From: Dermatemys mawii | Lineage: Eukaryota > Chordata > Testudines > Dermatemydidae | Assembly: GCA_007922305.1 (NCBI GenBank) | Contig: ML677334.1 | Coordinates: 20,285,126-20,349,125, forward strand | Reading direction: 5' to 3' | Length of the DNA: 64,000 nucleotides | Shown: in pieces, positions 1-10,934 of the stretch | Layout of the letters: each line of letters begins with the position of its first letter | Position numbering within the stretch: position 1 is the first letter of the stretch | The notes under the pieces: model-generated | What the model saw: the letters and a program-made list of their open reading frames with translations, nothing else | Told to the model about the DNA's origin: nothing | Database searches by the model: none | Translations under genes and position numbers: made by a program

Positions 1-769
1 GCCTCCAGCTAGTGTCCAGACACTGATTTTAGGGATTTAGGCAATATAAAAGTGATTATTAAAAAAGACGAAGAAAAGACATGTACATAACTGTGCCTGT
101 AGTGTTTCTTAATAAATATTTTTTCTATTAAAGATTTCCAGAAACACTTGTACAGTTAAGCCTAGTACTGTGAAAGGAGCTAGTGTTTGGTTTTGGATAC
201 ATTGTTCCAAATTTGTGTTTTGAGTCAAATTGAGCATGTTTCAGCTGCAAGTCTAGCCTGCTTGAAATATATATATAATATCATATACACGGCCTGAGTC
301 TGGTGGACCTCATATAAACTTGGACTGAAAATATTGCATTTCAAATAACTCTTTGAGGCAGGAGCCTTGCTTTCCTACTTTTTCTGTAAGTCTCCTTAGA
401 GATCATTGATTCTGCATAAAAATAAATAAGAAACATTAGATCCAGTCCTCCAAATCAGAGTCCTAAATATTCAGCCATCTCTCTCACCCAGTAATCCGGG
501 CCTAGTGGCTTGCATTTCTCCTTCCACACCCAACTCTTTGTTATTTTAATATCAACCCTCATCCTAGTCCCTTGTCCTAGATATCTAGTCCTGTCATCCC
601 AGTTTCCAGACTTTGATCGCTGGATAACACCCCATACCCGAGTTCTAGAAATTGAAAAGACACCTCCACCACAAAACTAAGTGTCGGACTTCCCGGAGGC
701 ACCTCCCACCAAGGGACCTAAGTTCTGGCTATCCAAACACATATGAGAAAGTCATATTAAATTGCAGAG
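1..769. other. Unique-looking AT-rich DNA, no gene seen
   Basis: No coding region, RNA gene or recognisable transposon was seen. Reading frames are short and closed. A short CT-rich, slightly more GC-rich patch lies at about 470-720. It resembles nothing I recognise. Confidence 0.5.
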
Positions 770-869
770 AGTGATTTCTTTTCTATGGGTTTTTCTAACC
801 TTAGAAGTCTGTAGCAAGGATATAAAATTCTGTAGGATGGATAGAAAAACCTATAGAAAGGAAATCACT
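770..869. repeat. Long hairpin (foldback), pre-miRNA-sized
   Basis: The arms 770-800 and 839-869 are reverse complements over 31 positions with one true mismatch. Two further differences would be G-U pairs if the plus strand were transcribed. The loop is 38 nt (801-838). The total length of about 100 nt fits either a tiny palindromic MITE or a primary-microRNA hairpin. No flanking target duplication is obvious. The structure is seen directly; transcription and function are unknown. Confidence 0.7.
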
Positions 870-1787
870 GTATGTTAAAAACTGTAGGTTTTTACAGTAA
901 CTATTATGGAAACCTGTTGGTTTTCTCTCTTAAAAATCCTGACCCATGAGTGCAGGCTACCATCTGTATGCAAAATCAAAGGGAATATAGGAGCCTGAGT
1001 TCACTGGCTAGGCAACAAGACAGCTTTTCAATGCCTTCAGTCTCAAGGATCTCATCCTCTTACTGGAAACTTTGTATGTCATCTTAAAAGATTTGACTGT
1101 ATTTCTATACATAGTTTCCAGCATTACGTGGATCAATAGGAAGCCTGTTCTGAAAGCCAAACCCTTCTTTCTTTGCATGAGCAGGGTGTGTAAGCTTCAA
1201 ATTAATGGTCTGAAACTGTAAACTTACATCCTCAGTGACTGATATATATTTAACACACAAACCACTCGTGTATCTGCGCAGCTAAAGTAGGATGGAATAT
1301 CCACATGCAATGAGGAGATCTGTAATGTGACCATGAACACTGCTAAGAATTCAGTAATCAAACTTCATTATTCTAATGTACAGGAAGAAGAGAAGTGCCA
1401 ATATTACAACACAATGGGTTGTTGTTACTGTAATACATAGGGTTAGATTGATACTGTGTTAGTGTAAATGTGAAATCAACACATTTTTAACAATTATGAG
1501 GAACCTTCACAAACATCCCTGCTGACATAATTTTAGAAGGATGTATGTTATATTCATAGAAATCAAAGAATTTTAAAGATGTAAAATGTTGTCTCATCTT
1601 ATTCCTTACTTTAAAAAGCTGGGGAAGTACAGGACAAATTATTTCAAAAGGATCCTGTCATTATGTAATAGGCTCAAAATGTGGTCTACTATACAGTAGG
1701 AAAGGAAAGACCTTCTCGATTTTGATTACCTTGCCTTATGAGAGGTAGTTGCTTCTGGGAAAAATATGCACAGGGTTAACAGTTGGA
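870..1787. other. Unique-looking DNA, nothing recognised
   Basis: AT-rich sequence with only short closed frames. No repeat or regulatory element could be supported. Confidence 0.45.
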
Positions 1788-2003
1788 CAATTGTGAGTTC
1801 TAATCTTGTGGCTGCCATAGATTTACTGCGTGACCCTAGGCATGTTACTTCATCTTTCTGACCATGTCCCCATCTGTAATCAAGTGAAATTGTGCTAGGA
1901 TAATACTTACCAGACCTACTTCAGAGGGGTGTAGTGAGAAATAATATCTTCACGACGGTTTGAATTTGTAAAGTATCATAAGTGCTAAGTATTATTATTT
2001 ATT
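1788..2003 (+). mobile_element. MIR-like SINE fragment
   Basis: The order of short blocks follows the MIR/CORE-SINE pattern. There is a block like 'gagttctaatc...gctgcca' with 'tgcgtgaccctaggca' near 1825-1845, then 'ccatctgtaat' near 1870, 'gataatacttacc' near 1899, and a tail 'gtaaagtatcataagtgctaagtattattatt' split over 1968-2000. The copy is heavily diverged, as expected for an element older than the amniote radiation. It is assigned by remembered consensus and may differ in exact subfamily. Confidence 0.7.
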
Positions 2004-2823
2004 TATTTTAGGGAGGTTGGGTTTTTTTTAACTCTACCACACTGGGAAATTAAAAGTAACAAAATGCTATTTGTTTTGTAGACCCTACAACAACTCAGTG
2101 ACTTGCTTAGCATTAGTTGACTAACAAACATTGTTTCCATCACTATGTTGATATTCAAGACTAGTCTAGCAGTGCACAACTGGATTTACTTAAAAAGAAC
2201 AGTAAAGGCTGAAGTTGTTAAATGCAGCCATAATAATTCCATCTCCATCTAAAACACAGGGAACAATTAAGTTTGCTAAGTGAAAAAAGAAAACATTGGT
2301 AGAAGAAAAAACATCATCTGCTTTCAAGGGAGAGTTTCAAACTATAGGAAGAAAAGAACAAATTTCAAACAAGTCTCGTAAAAATATTCCTGACAGTACC
2401 ATTTTTAAATTAATTTTATCATTTTAACATCAAGATTTGTGTGTATTTTAAAGGGGTTTTTTAATGAGAGCAAATTATATTTACACTTACTTGAAGGGCA
2501 CTTTCTACTGCTAGTGCTATGTAAAATGAGCTTAGTGTAAATGAAAATCAAGCTCTTTAAAGTTTAAGGAATTCACAAAGACTCAGGCACAAACTTAACT
2601 TGATTATTCTTGTGTGTAAAATTAAGCAGGTGTATAAATTATTGAAGGAGTGAGGCCTAATTGACCGCTACTTGCCCCTAGTTTCTGCTGCTACTCACTG
2701 AGTTTTTGCACACTGAGTCACTGAGATAAATTTTCTTTTGTTTGATTTTCTTCCCTAACTTCACACCTTAGATGAATTGTATGAGTCAGCTAATAACCGG
2801 TGTTCCTTCATTCCCTCAGGTTT
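2004..2823. other. Unique-looking DNA, nothing recognised
   Basis: AT-rich DNA with poly-T and poly-A runs and no supported gene or repeat. Confidence 0.4.
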
Positions 2824-2904
2824 AAGAATAGCAGCCATGTTAGTCTATATCTGTAAATAAAACAAGGAATACTTGTAGCACCTTAGAGACTAACCAGTTT
2901 ATTT

Positions 2905-2948
2905 CAGCATAAGCTTTCGTGGGCTATAGCCCACTTCATCGGATGCAT
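2905..2948 (-). ncRNA. Hammerhead-ribozyme-like motif in the Penelope-like element
   Basis: Read on the minus strand, 2942-2936 gives CCGATGA, close to the hammerhead core CUGANGA. Then comes a single A (2935), a perfect 6-bp stem (2934-2929 with 2924-2919) closed by a TATA tetraloop, then GAAA (2918-2915), and a short stem GC-TTAT-GC (2914-2907). Penelope-like elements are known to carry hammerhead ribozymes in their terminal repeats. Departures from the active consensus are U4 to C, the extra A before stem II, and G instead of A/C/U at the predicted cleavage position, so this copy is probably inactive. No convincing stem I was found. Confidence 0.4.
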
Positions 2949-3111
2949 AGAATGGAACAAACAGGTAAGATGCATTTATACACGTAGAAAGAAAAGAAAA
3001 GTTGTAAATTATCATACCAATTCTAAGAAGCTGTTTAATTTGAGTGGGCCATTATCAGCAGAAGAAAAAAAAATCACATCAGCCACACCATCAGAGGCTC
3101 ATTCACCTGCA

Positions 3112-3430
3112 CATCTACCAATGTGATATATGACATCATGTACCAGCAATGCTCCTCTGCTATGAACATTGGGCAGACTGGACAGTCTCTACGCAAAAGA
3201 ATAAATGGACACAAATCTGGCATCAGGAATCATAACATTCAAAGAACAGCAGGAAACACTTCAATCTCCCTGGCCATTCTATTAAAGACTTGAAGGTGTC
3301 AATTTTAGATCAGAAAAACTTCCAAAACAGACTCCAATGAGAAACTGAGGAACTGGAATTAATCTGCAAATTGGACACTGTCAACCAAGGGTTAAACAGG
3401 GACTATGCGTGGCTGTGCCATAACACTAAT
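3112..3430 (+). pseudogene. GIY-YIG endonuclease remnant of a Penelope-like element
   Basis: In frame from 3118 the translation reads TNVIYDIMYQQCSS, then MNIGQTGQSLRKRINGHKSG. This matches the end of the Penelope-type GIY-YIG domain, in which the second motif (usually YIG) here reads NIG and the LRKR..GH block with its arginine is kept. Near 3255-3262 the frame shifts. The next frame gives HFNLPGHSIKDLKV, then a stop, then LDTVNQGLNRDYAWLCH, the usual C-terminal tail. In the family the domain nicks target DNA for integration. Here the first half of the domain, the reverse transcriptase and the reading frame are all lost, so no function is expected. Confidence 0.75.
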
Positions 3431-3630
3431 TGAATGCATTTTCCTAGTTAAGTCTCTTTCACAGATTCTTATCAACAGTTAGACATTTTCACTACAAAAG
3501 GGTTTTTTTTTTATCCTGCTGCTAATGGCCCATCCAAATTAAACAGCCTCTTAGAATTGGTATGGTAATTTACAACTTTTTTTTTTTCTTTCTGTGTGTA
3601 TAAATGCATTTTACCTCTGTTTGTCTGGTG

Positions 3631-4237
3631 CAATTTCTACACTTAGCCAAGCATAGTATTATGGAGCAGAAAAAGGCAGAAACTTCACAACCATTCCTTT
3701 TTCAATTTCAGTTTGACAATGAGTTTCACACAACTTCAAATTAAATTTAACGCACCTGCAAAAAACTGCCTTTTGCTCTGTAGGGGAGAAAAATACAAAA
3801 TGTGGGTGAAAGTAACAAGTCTTTTACTTTTTTATGAATCTTCAATAAACATGATTTTTTTTCTTTCTGCTGGGAACACCAACAGTCTGAATATTTTTAT
3901 ACAGCTCTCTACATCTGATTTGTCATTCCAGGAATTTTCCTACTGCTAAAATCATGCTTATAGGTCTTTAGTTACCTGCCTGGGGCTTATTTGCAAAAAT
4001 TTGTCTTCACATGCACAATTATTTTAATCAAATTTTTACTTTATTTTATTAAAATAAGTAATATGCTAAGGTATATTTGTAGTTAGATTGTTTTAGAGCT
4101 GTAGGTTAATAACCCCTATACTGCGATGCTACAGAGTAATTTTCCAAAGCACTGTAGTAACGTTACTGTAAGCCAAAGTATTTTGAGACTATTACTATAG
4201 AATACTCTACAATTTAATAAGGAAATGTAAAGATTTA
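3631..4237. other. Unique-looking DNA, nothing recognised
   Basis: The stretch holds T-rich and AT-rich sequence. A 78-residue frame at 3713-3949 has no recognisable features and is taken as chance. Confidence 0.4.
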
Positions 4238-4829
4238 GAACATAAGAACGGCCATACTGGGTCAAACCAATGGTCCATCTAGGCCAATATCCCGCCTTCC
4301 ACCAGTGGCCAATTCCAGGTGCTTCAGTGAGTATGAACAGAAAAGGGCAATTATCAAATGATCCATTCCCTGTTGTCCATTCCCAGCTTTTGGCAGTCAG
4401 AGGCTAGGGACACCCAGAGCATGGGGTTGCATCCCTGATCATCTTCGCTAATAACCATTGATGGACCTATCCAGGAACTTGCCTAATTCTTTTTTGAACC
4501 CTGTTACAGTCTTGGCCTTCACAATGTCCCCTGCAACAAGTTCCACAGGTTGACTCTGCGTTGCATGAAGTACTTCCTTTTGTTTGTTTTAAACCTGCTG
4601 TTTATTAATTTCATTGGGTGACTCCTGGTTCTTGTGTTATGCGAAGAAGTAAAGAACACTTCCCCTTATTCACCTTTTCAACACCAGTCATATTTTTATA
4701 GACCTCTTTCATATCGCCCCCTTCCTCTCTTTTCCAAGCTGAGAAGTCCCAGTTTTTTTAATCTCTCCTCATGGGGAAGCTGTCCCATTCCCCTAATCAT
4801 TTTTGTTGCCCTTTTCAATTCTAATATTA
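4238..4829 (-). mobile_element. CR1 LINE, 3' fragment
   Basis: The plus strand begins with 'gaacataagaacggccatac', the reverse complement of the well-known CR1 3' end (tatggccattcttatgttc). It continues through the CR1 3' untranslated region (tggaccat block near 4270; the 'ttccacaggttgactctgcg' block near 4540) to about 4829. Only the last ~590 bp of the element is present, so the copy is 5'-truncated in the usual way for target-primed LINEs. It lies antisense to the plus strand and encodes nothing intact. Confidence 0.9.
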
Positions 4830-7800
4830 ATAGTGAGTACTCTTAAAAAATTAAGTACCATTCTTTATAGGACTATATTTTAATCAAATGTCAAATATTC
4901 AACTTAATGAGCCAAACAGTGACAACCTAAGCAAAACAAATGGTAAATGATAACCCATTATTAAAATGATGATTGCATGTGTATATTTCATTATTATTAT
5001 GGCCGATAGTGGTTCCTATTTGTTATGCTTTAGTTGGTGTACTTATCTAATGTATCAAAGTAGCTTCTCTGATTTGTAGTAGTACAGATATTGGAAGAGT
5101 TTTATGACACTACAAGTTACTACGTGAGTGTGAGAATGTTTTGGACTTCAGTTTCCAGGAATACGATACATCCCTGTACTTCTCATTTCTGCTTGGTAGC
5201 CATTTGCCCAGGTCCACGTTAAAAGGCTGATCAAGGTGGGATCTCTCAAATAGTTATGAGAATGAGAAAGCATTGAGTTATTTATAGCATAAATTGTCTT
5301 TTTGGGGGAATATATTTAATTGATTTAGTTGTAGGTTGGGACTGTAAAACAGAACTGCTAATACTTGGAGTATATAGTACCAAACAAATGTATCTGTGCA
5401 GTCATGTTCTTTAGATTTTTGTATTTATTATTGTAATTATTTATATAGCACCCAAAATGTGTGATATACTTTACAAACATATATCCCTGACCAGAATATC
5501 TTGCAATCTAATAGCCAAGTCCTACAAAGAAGTAATATGAGTTATAGAGTGAAATCCTGGACCCACTGAGTTCAAATGGGAGTTTTGCCATTGACTTCAA
5601 TGAAGCCAAGATATTTCACTCTTTCTCAGTGTTTACTTCCATTGAAGTGGACTAGATAGCACTGACAGGGATTCCTCACAGTAATAAGCATTATTCCTTA
5701 TTAAGGTCTCTTAATAGACCACATAGAGTTGGGTGGAATTAAGGGTGAGGGAGAGGAATCGAAATGCAGCACGTCATCTCTGGGGGGAGAAATGGAATTG
5801 AAGTGCATCATGTTTGCATGTTGCTTTCAGAACAAGTCCCACACATACTGTTGTGTCTTGGCAGGAAAACGTTGTCACCATTGGCATTTTTCTAATTAAA
5901 GATTTTAATTGCAATCCCTATGAGGAATAATGTACAGCTGGTGCTGGCTGCTCTGAAGTGGTGATTTAAAGAATGAGTTTACAAAACTTCCCCCCTTTTG
6001 GCTAGAATATTATTCATAATGTTACAACAAATCTCTGATGCCGTTACGTTGATTGTACTAATTGCCTCAGCCACATTTGAAGCCAGCTTTCAGAGGTGGT
6101 GTTCTGTACTGTCTAAAACTATTTTAGTCCCAAAAACTCAGTCATGCTCTAACGTCTGATAATCATGATAATATTAGACCAGATTGTGCTTGAACCTAAT
6201 ACTTTCACTCAGCAGAGTGAGACCTCGCAGCTGCATTAGTGCTTCTCCTGGATCTTGGGTCTTGATGAAAGAGGGGAAATAGTAGCTGCACACATCCCGT
6301 GAGTAGGTGGGCAAGGGAGGCAATGCTGGAGCCTGGGATCTTGATTCCCCAGAAGATCTGAGGCAATGCGGAAAAGGGCTGCAACAAATTCCTTCCCTCA
6401 CCCAAAGCAAGGGAAGTGCAGAGGCCTTAGGCAAAGGCTCAGTCTAACTCCAAATTATTATCCTTCTGATTCTCTTTTGGGAAACAATCTTCTTTCTCAA
6501 GCAATCCAGTTGTGCCACATCCCTGTTACAAGCTCATAATCTACACATATCAAATCAGTCAAATGATACTGAACTGGCATCATCGACAGACTTTATGGGA
6601 AGGCTGCTTATTTACCACAAGCAGCGTTGCATAAGCATGAATGTCTTTAGCGTAGACATATGTGGCATCCAAGTAGAGGGTTCTGTTGTGTTCCTCATTC
6701 AGTTTCCTTCTTTTTGATAAAATAGTGGAATTTTACTGGTAGTGGCTGTGAGCTGAGACTAACAATTCTTACATACTCGAGATGGAAAGGTCCAACCACC
6801 AAACCATACAAATGTTCAGCAACAGCCTGGACACTGAAATGGAGAAACGTGACTACATACAGAACAACTAGACTGGAGCCTGGATTTATTGGTGAATACA
6901 GCTATTGTACATTTTAAAAGCTTTATTGACCGACTGAAGCTTTTCCTTGCCCCCCATCAATTATATATTTTCTCAAAAGTAAAAATGCTGCCTGGAAAAG
7001 TGAAACAAATCATTAGAATTCTGGAAAGATTTTACATTGAAGAAGCTTTGAGAGGACATGCAAAATATTGTGAATAAGGTTCTAATATGTGTGTTCTGGG
7101 TCTGAGTTTGGTATTACTGGATGAACAAACAGAAAATCAAAGAAAGTGAAATTGTGCACTGCTGCTAAGGTTAAAGCAGTGGCACCAGAATTTATATTAT
7201 ACCATATATTATGCTTTGCTTCTTAAACAGGTTTATATTTTTACATTGCTGTGCACTTTACAGCAGCATAAGCTTTAATTCTTACTTTAAATTTGTGATT
7301 TCACAGATCTCTCTGTGTGCATGTAAATACTCTCAATAAAGTAAACACATACAATGTGGGTCTGCAGTTAAGAAAGGAGTTGGTTTCCTCAGTGGAAATA
7401 TGTGTACTGGACATAGAAAGAGCTACATTTCAGCACACACATCTCATTTAACACTTCAAACTGTCTTGCATATACAGGCTAGAATCCAATAACATTAGGA
7501 AAGCCTCAGTGGATAGTAATCTGGGACACAAAAACCTAAAGTCATAATTCAACACAATTGATAGTCTCTACTTACTGCAGTCTTGGGGCTAAATTATGAT
7601 GGAAACTAAATTAACTGTCTTTTGCTGAGAGGGTGGTTCCTTTCAGATCAAGGTTAAGGTCATTGGTGGGGCAGCATGGCTATGTGGTTATATGCAACCT
7701 ATTTTACTAGTTCAAAAAGGAGTTCAGCTTTAGTGCTGTCAGGCTTGACACATGCAGAATCATACATCCAGAAACATTAAAGTCTATCAACCGACCACAT

Positions 7801-10523
7801 TTGCCACCAGACAATACTAGCTTAGACTTGCAAACACAAGCATTTTTCCCCGCTTGCTATCTTTTCCCCCTTTCTGTGAAGCCAATTGCTTTGATTTCCC
7901 TCTGCTTCTCTCCCTGAGCAAAGCAGTACAATAAAACTGTTTTTAGACTCATTGATTGTGTAGGAGAGAAATCATTTACAAACCTTAATCAAGGTAACTT
8001 GGTGTTGGAAGAAACAACTGTTAAGTATGTTGTACTGAATTCTCCCTTCACCTCCAGGGTATTTTACTGTGAATTTCACTGGTATTGCAAGCTGACCTTA
8101 AGTTAGAGGTCCCCTTACTGCAGAAAAAGCTCTAATTGATACTATGTATGCAAAACAAAACATGTACAAGATAAAAATTGCTTATTAATCTGGACAAAAG
8201 CTAATTGAAAGTGTCATTTCTTGCTGAGAAAACAGGTTTTCTTGGCAAAGTCACTTATTGATGGTTTTAGCAGAATCTTCTGCCTTTTGATACGTAGTTA
8301 GTTTAGGAAGAAGCAGTGCTGGTTTTCCAGTCCATTTCAGGATCTGACAATGCCCAAGGGAAGGGATGCATCAGTTTTAAGGAATCCCTCACACCCCACG
8401 AATTTTGGAAAGCTTACATGTATAAATTGTGTCTGCTGTTGAGAGGCAAAATGTTCTTCTCAGAATCGGCTTTTAGCCCTTTCTCATTATGGTAAGCTTG
8501 TGTACCGTATTATGCTCCCTTCCCCCCTCCCACCCCGTGCATTCTCATGAGGGAGGGGGTTTGGTGTAATTTATGCTCATCTTGTGAGAACTTAGGTATC
8601 AATTGCTTTTTTAAATATTTTTCCCAATTTGTGTGCTGCGCACCAGCTAAAAGAACTAGGCCCCATTTGTTTTGGTTTTTTTAGCCAGTTTCAAGAGGTC
8701 GCCACCAGATCACTAGGGTTTTGTTGCTGGGAAGGAGAAAAAGATCTAGCACCCCGGGGAGACATGGCAGATCCCGCCTGCTGCATATCATTCACCTTGA
8801 CTCTCCTGTCTTCTGGGAATTTTCCTTGTATTCCTGGCCTACCCATCCATTCTGACCACCTTTCTCCTGTCACAAGTTCTTGACTCCTTCTGAGGCTGGG
8901 GACCAACAGGGAAGAAGTCTTGCAATTCTGGTGGGAGGGCTGATGAGAAGAGCTGGGAGGAGTGTTTGAAGGAAAGAGAGCAAGAGAGCTGGAATGGAAA
9001 GAGGAGTGGGGTTTGTGCAGAAGAAAGAGGAAGAGAAGGACTGGAATAGTACTGGCTCTTTTCCCAGCCTCACACAAGATATTTTGGGGGTGAATATGTA
9101 ACTTCTTCATGTTTTTAAAAGCTAAAAGTGTTTTAGATATGTAACATTTCTATTTAACCCTGGAGGAACATATTCTCAGTACCCGTAAGAGATATAAAAT
9201 TTATTGAGAACTCTCAACAGATAGATATTTTCCTGCACAAAAATTGGGATTTGGAATTGGTTTTCAAATTTTACAGCTCATGAGAAAGCAAAGCACAGGA
9301 ATGTCACTAATCCATTTTATGAGGTGCCCATCTCTGCAGTGCCAAGAGAAAGGCTGCTGTAGTTAACAAAGAGCGAGCCCTAATGCATACCTATATGACA
9401 ACAGTCAAAAAGAACTGGTAGTCCAAGTCATTAGTGTAGCTAATCTCTATTCCTTATTTCCACTCTCTCCCTGCTATCTGGGGGGACACAGAGCACAGTT
9501 TAAAACAGAAAGCTGTCTTTCAGATTCTTTTGTTGCACACACCAAGGGGACAACCTAAAATGCCTTTGAAGTTTTCTGCATTGTTACCAAGATTATTTCC
9601 ACTCTGGATCTTTGATTTCCTGCTGCCCTTTTCCAGAGAAGTCCCTAAGTCCAGTAATACTCTTGAATACTGAGACTCAAATAGATTATGTCAGCTGGAG
9701 CCGTTTATGTGAATTGGTGTTACCTGGAGGATATCCATATTAGTAGATTGCAGGAAAAAGTGCTTCCTAATGGACAATTTGGACCCGAGTTAATATTTGC
9801 AGAGAAAAGAAAGTATTTATTAGTGCAATGATGTGCTGATAAGTTAGGGTTTGATTTAGGCAGTTCATTCTTCTGGCTGGTTGTCTTAAATATGCACCAT
9901 CTGAAGTACAAGGCCGCCATGTACCCAACAAGCACACACTTGCCCCAAGTCATCCTCCTCCTCTGAGTACTGTTCTTGACGGTCAGTGGCTTATTAATGT
10001 CTGCAATTCATCTCTCCTGTCTTTTGTAGGAATTTTAAATATGATGCAGTTCCCTCCTATTCAGCCTCTGACCTTGCTTTGTCATTTGAATGACTTGGGG
10101 GCCTAAAAATCTTCAAGTTGCTCATTCAGCGAGAACTTTTCCTCTGAGATAATTTCAAGTCTGACTAAAGGCTACAGGCCTAATCCTGTAGCTCTTCTTC
10201 AAGTGAGTAACCCTGGTGAGTAGTCTCAGGTGAGTAGTCTCACTGAGTTCAGTAGGGACTGCTCACATCAGAGAGAGCAGAAGGATCAAGTCGTAAGTGT
10301 GAAGGACATAACAAACAATGGAGGACTATAGAAATAGCTCAGGTTCTTATGGCATCACACCTACTTATCTGCTTCATTCCACAGTATTTCCCATTTATGT
10401 CCTTCCCTATCTTTTCTACTGCTGAGTACAGTATAGGGTTTCCTCTCTCTCTATTCTGTTTAGTCCCTATTCTGTTTAGTCTCTTGTATCTGAGCACTTT
10501 GTGTTAATCCCTTCAGCCTATCC
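4830..10523. other. Mostly unique DNA with a few old fragments
   Basis: No gene is supported. The stretch holds one L2/MIR-like fragment (listed separately), diverged 'ttgacttcaatg'-type sequence near 5585-5610 typical of very old amniote repeats, a purine-rich patch at about 8890-9060, and exact short tandem duplications at 10215-10242 (14 bp twice) and 10451-10481 (15 bp twice with one base between). A 62-codon frame at 6889-7077 has a plausible-looking composition but matches nothing I know. Confidence 0.4.
5421..5515. mobile_element. L2/MIR-like old repeat fragment
   Basis: The blocks 'ttatatagcacccaaaatgtg', 'ctttacaaacatatatccctg' and 'cttgcaatctaatag' follow in the order found in a common, very old amniote LINE/SINE tail. 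A second diverged copy of the last two blocks is at 16430-16495. Exact family is uncertain. Confidence 0.5.
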
Positions 10524-10934
10524 CATAAAGGCATAGGTGCTTACTCTGTGGGTGCTCTGGGGCTGAAGAACCCACGGGGAAAGATAAGTGGGTGCTCTGC
10601 ACCCACCGGCAGCTCCCCGCCCTCCCCCCAGTTCACCTCTGCTCCACCTCCGCCGCTGAGTGCGCCACCACATCCTGCTTCTCCCCACTCCCTCCCAGCG
10701 TTTGCGCCGTGAAACAGCTATTTCATGCAGCAAGCCAGGGAGGGAGGGCAGAGGAGGCGGAACATGGCACACTCGGGGAGGAGGTGGGGCCAGGACGGGG
10801 ATTTGGGGAGGGGTCCAATAGGGGCAGGAAAGGGTGGAATTTGGGCGGAGACTTTGGGGTAGGGATGAAGTCTGGGCAGGCAGGGGTGTGAGTACCCACC
10901 AACATCGAGAAACATTGGCACCTGTGCATAAAGG
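10524..10934. mobile_element. Non-autonomous hAT element with perfect 8-bp TSD (copy A)
   Basis: The element body is 10532-10926 (395 bp). It is flanked by exact 8-bp duplications CATAAAGG at 10524-10531 and 10927-10934. The ends read CATAGGTGC at left and, reverse-complemented, CACAGGTGC at right. An 8-bp duplication with CA..TG ends is the hAT signature. The left part carries 'gtgggtgctctggggctg'. The interior changes from pyrimidine-rich to purine-rich around a GAAACAGCT block at 10711. It has no transposase and would depend on one supplied elsewhere. Copy B at 52382-52803 is the same family, inserted in the opposite orientation. Confidence 0.9.

Larger units (their letters stand above)
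2824..3630 (+). mobile_element. Penelope-like element, decayed, with inverted arms
   Basis: This copy starts with a terminal-type segment (2824-2960) that contains 'ccttagagactaacc' and 'aagctttcgtgggctatagc', a motif pair repeated in reptile Penelope-like retroelements. An arm at about 2965-3070 is the reverse complement of 3501-3620; both contain the 'gttgtaaattaccataccaattctaag' type sequence in opposite sense. Between the arms lies a plus-strand remnant of a GIY-YIG endonuclease (3112-3430). The reverse transcriptase part is absent, so the copy is strongly 5'-truncated. The right arm stops near 3625 before reaching the mirror of the hammerhead-like segment. Family assignment rests on the endonuclease remnant and the arm architecture. 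Confidence 0.75.

Noticed and set aside
6889..7077. 62-codon frame with balanced composition
   Set aside because: Too short, unrecognised, isolated; a search would be needed to revive it.
8691..9110. 139-codon frame on the minus strand
   Set aside because: The Ser/His/Leu-rich composition comes from a purine-rich strand; no domain, and other frames are open too.
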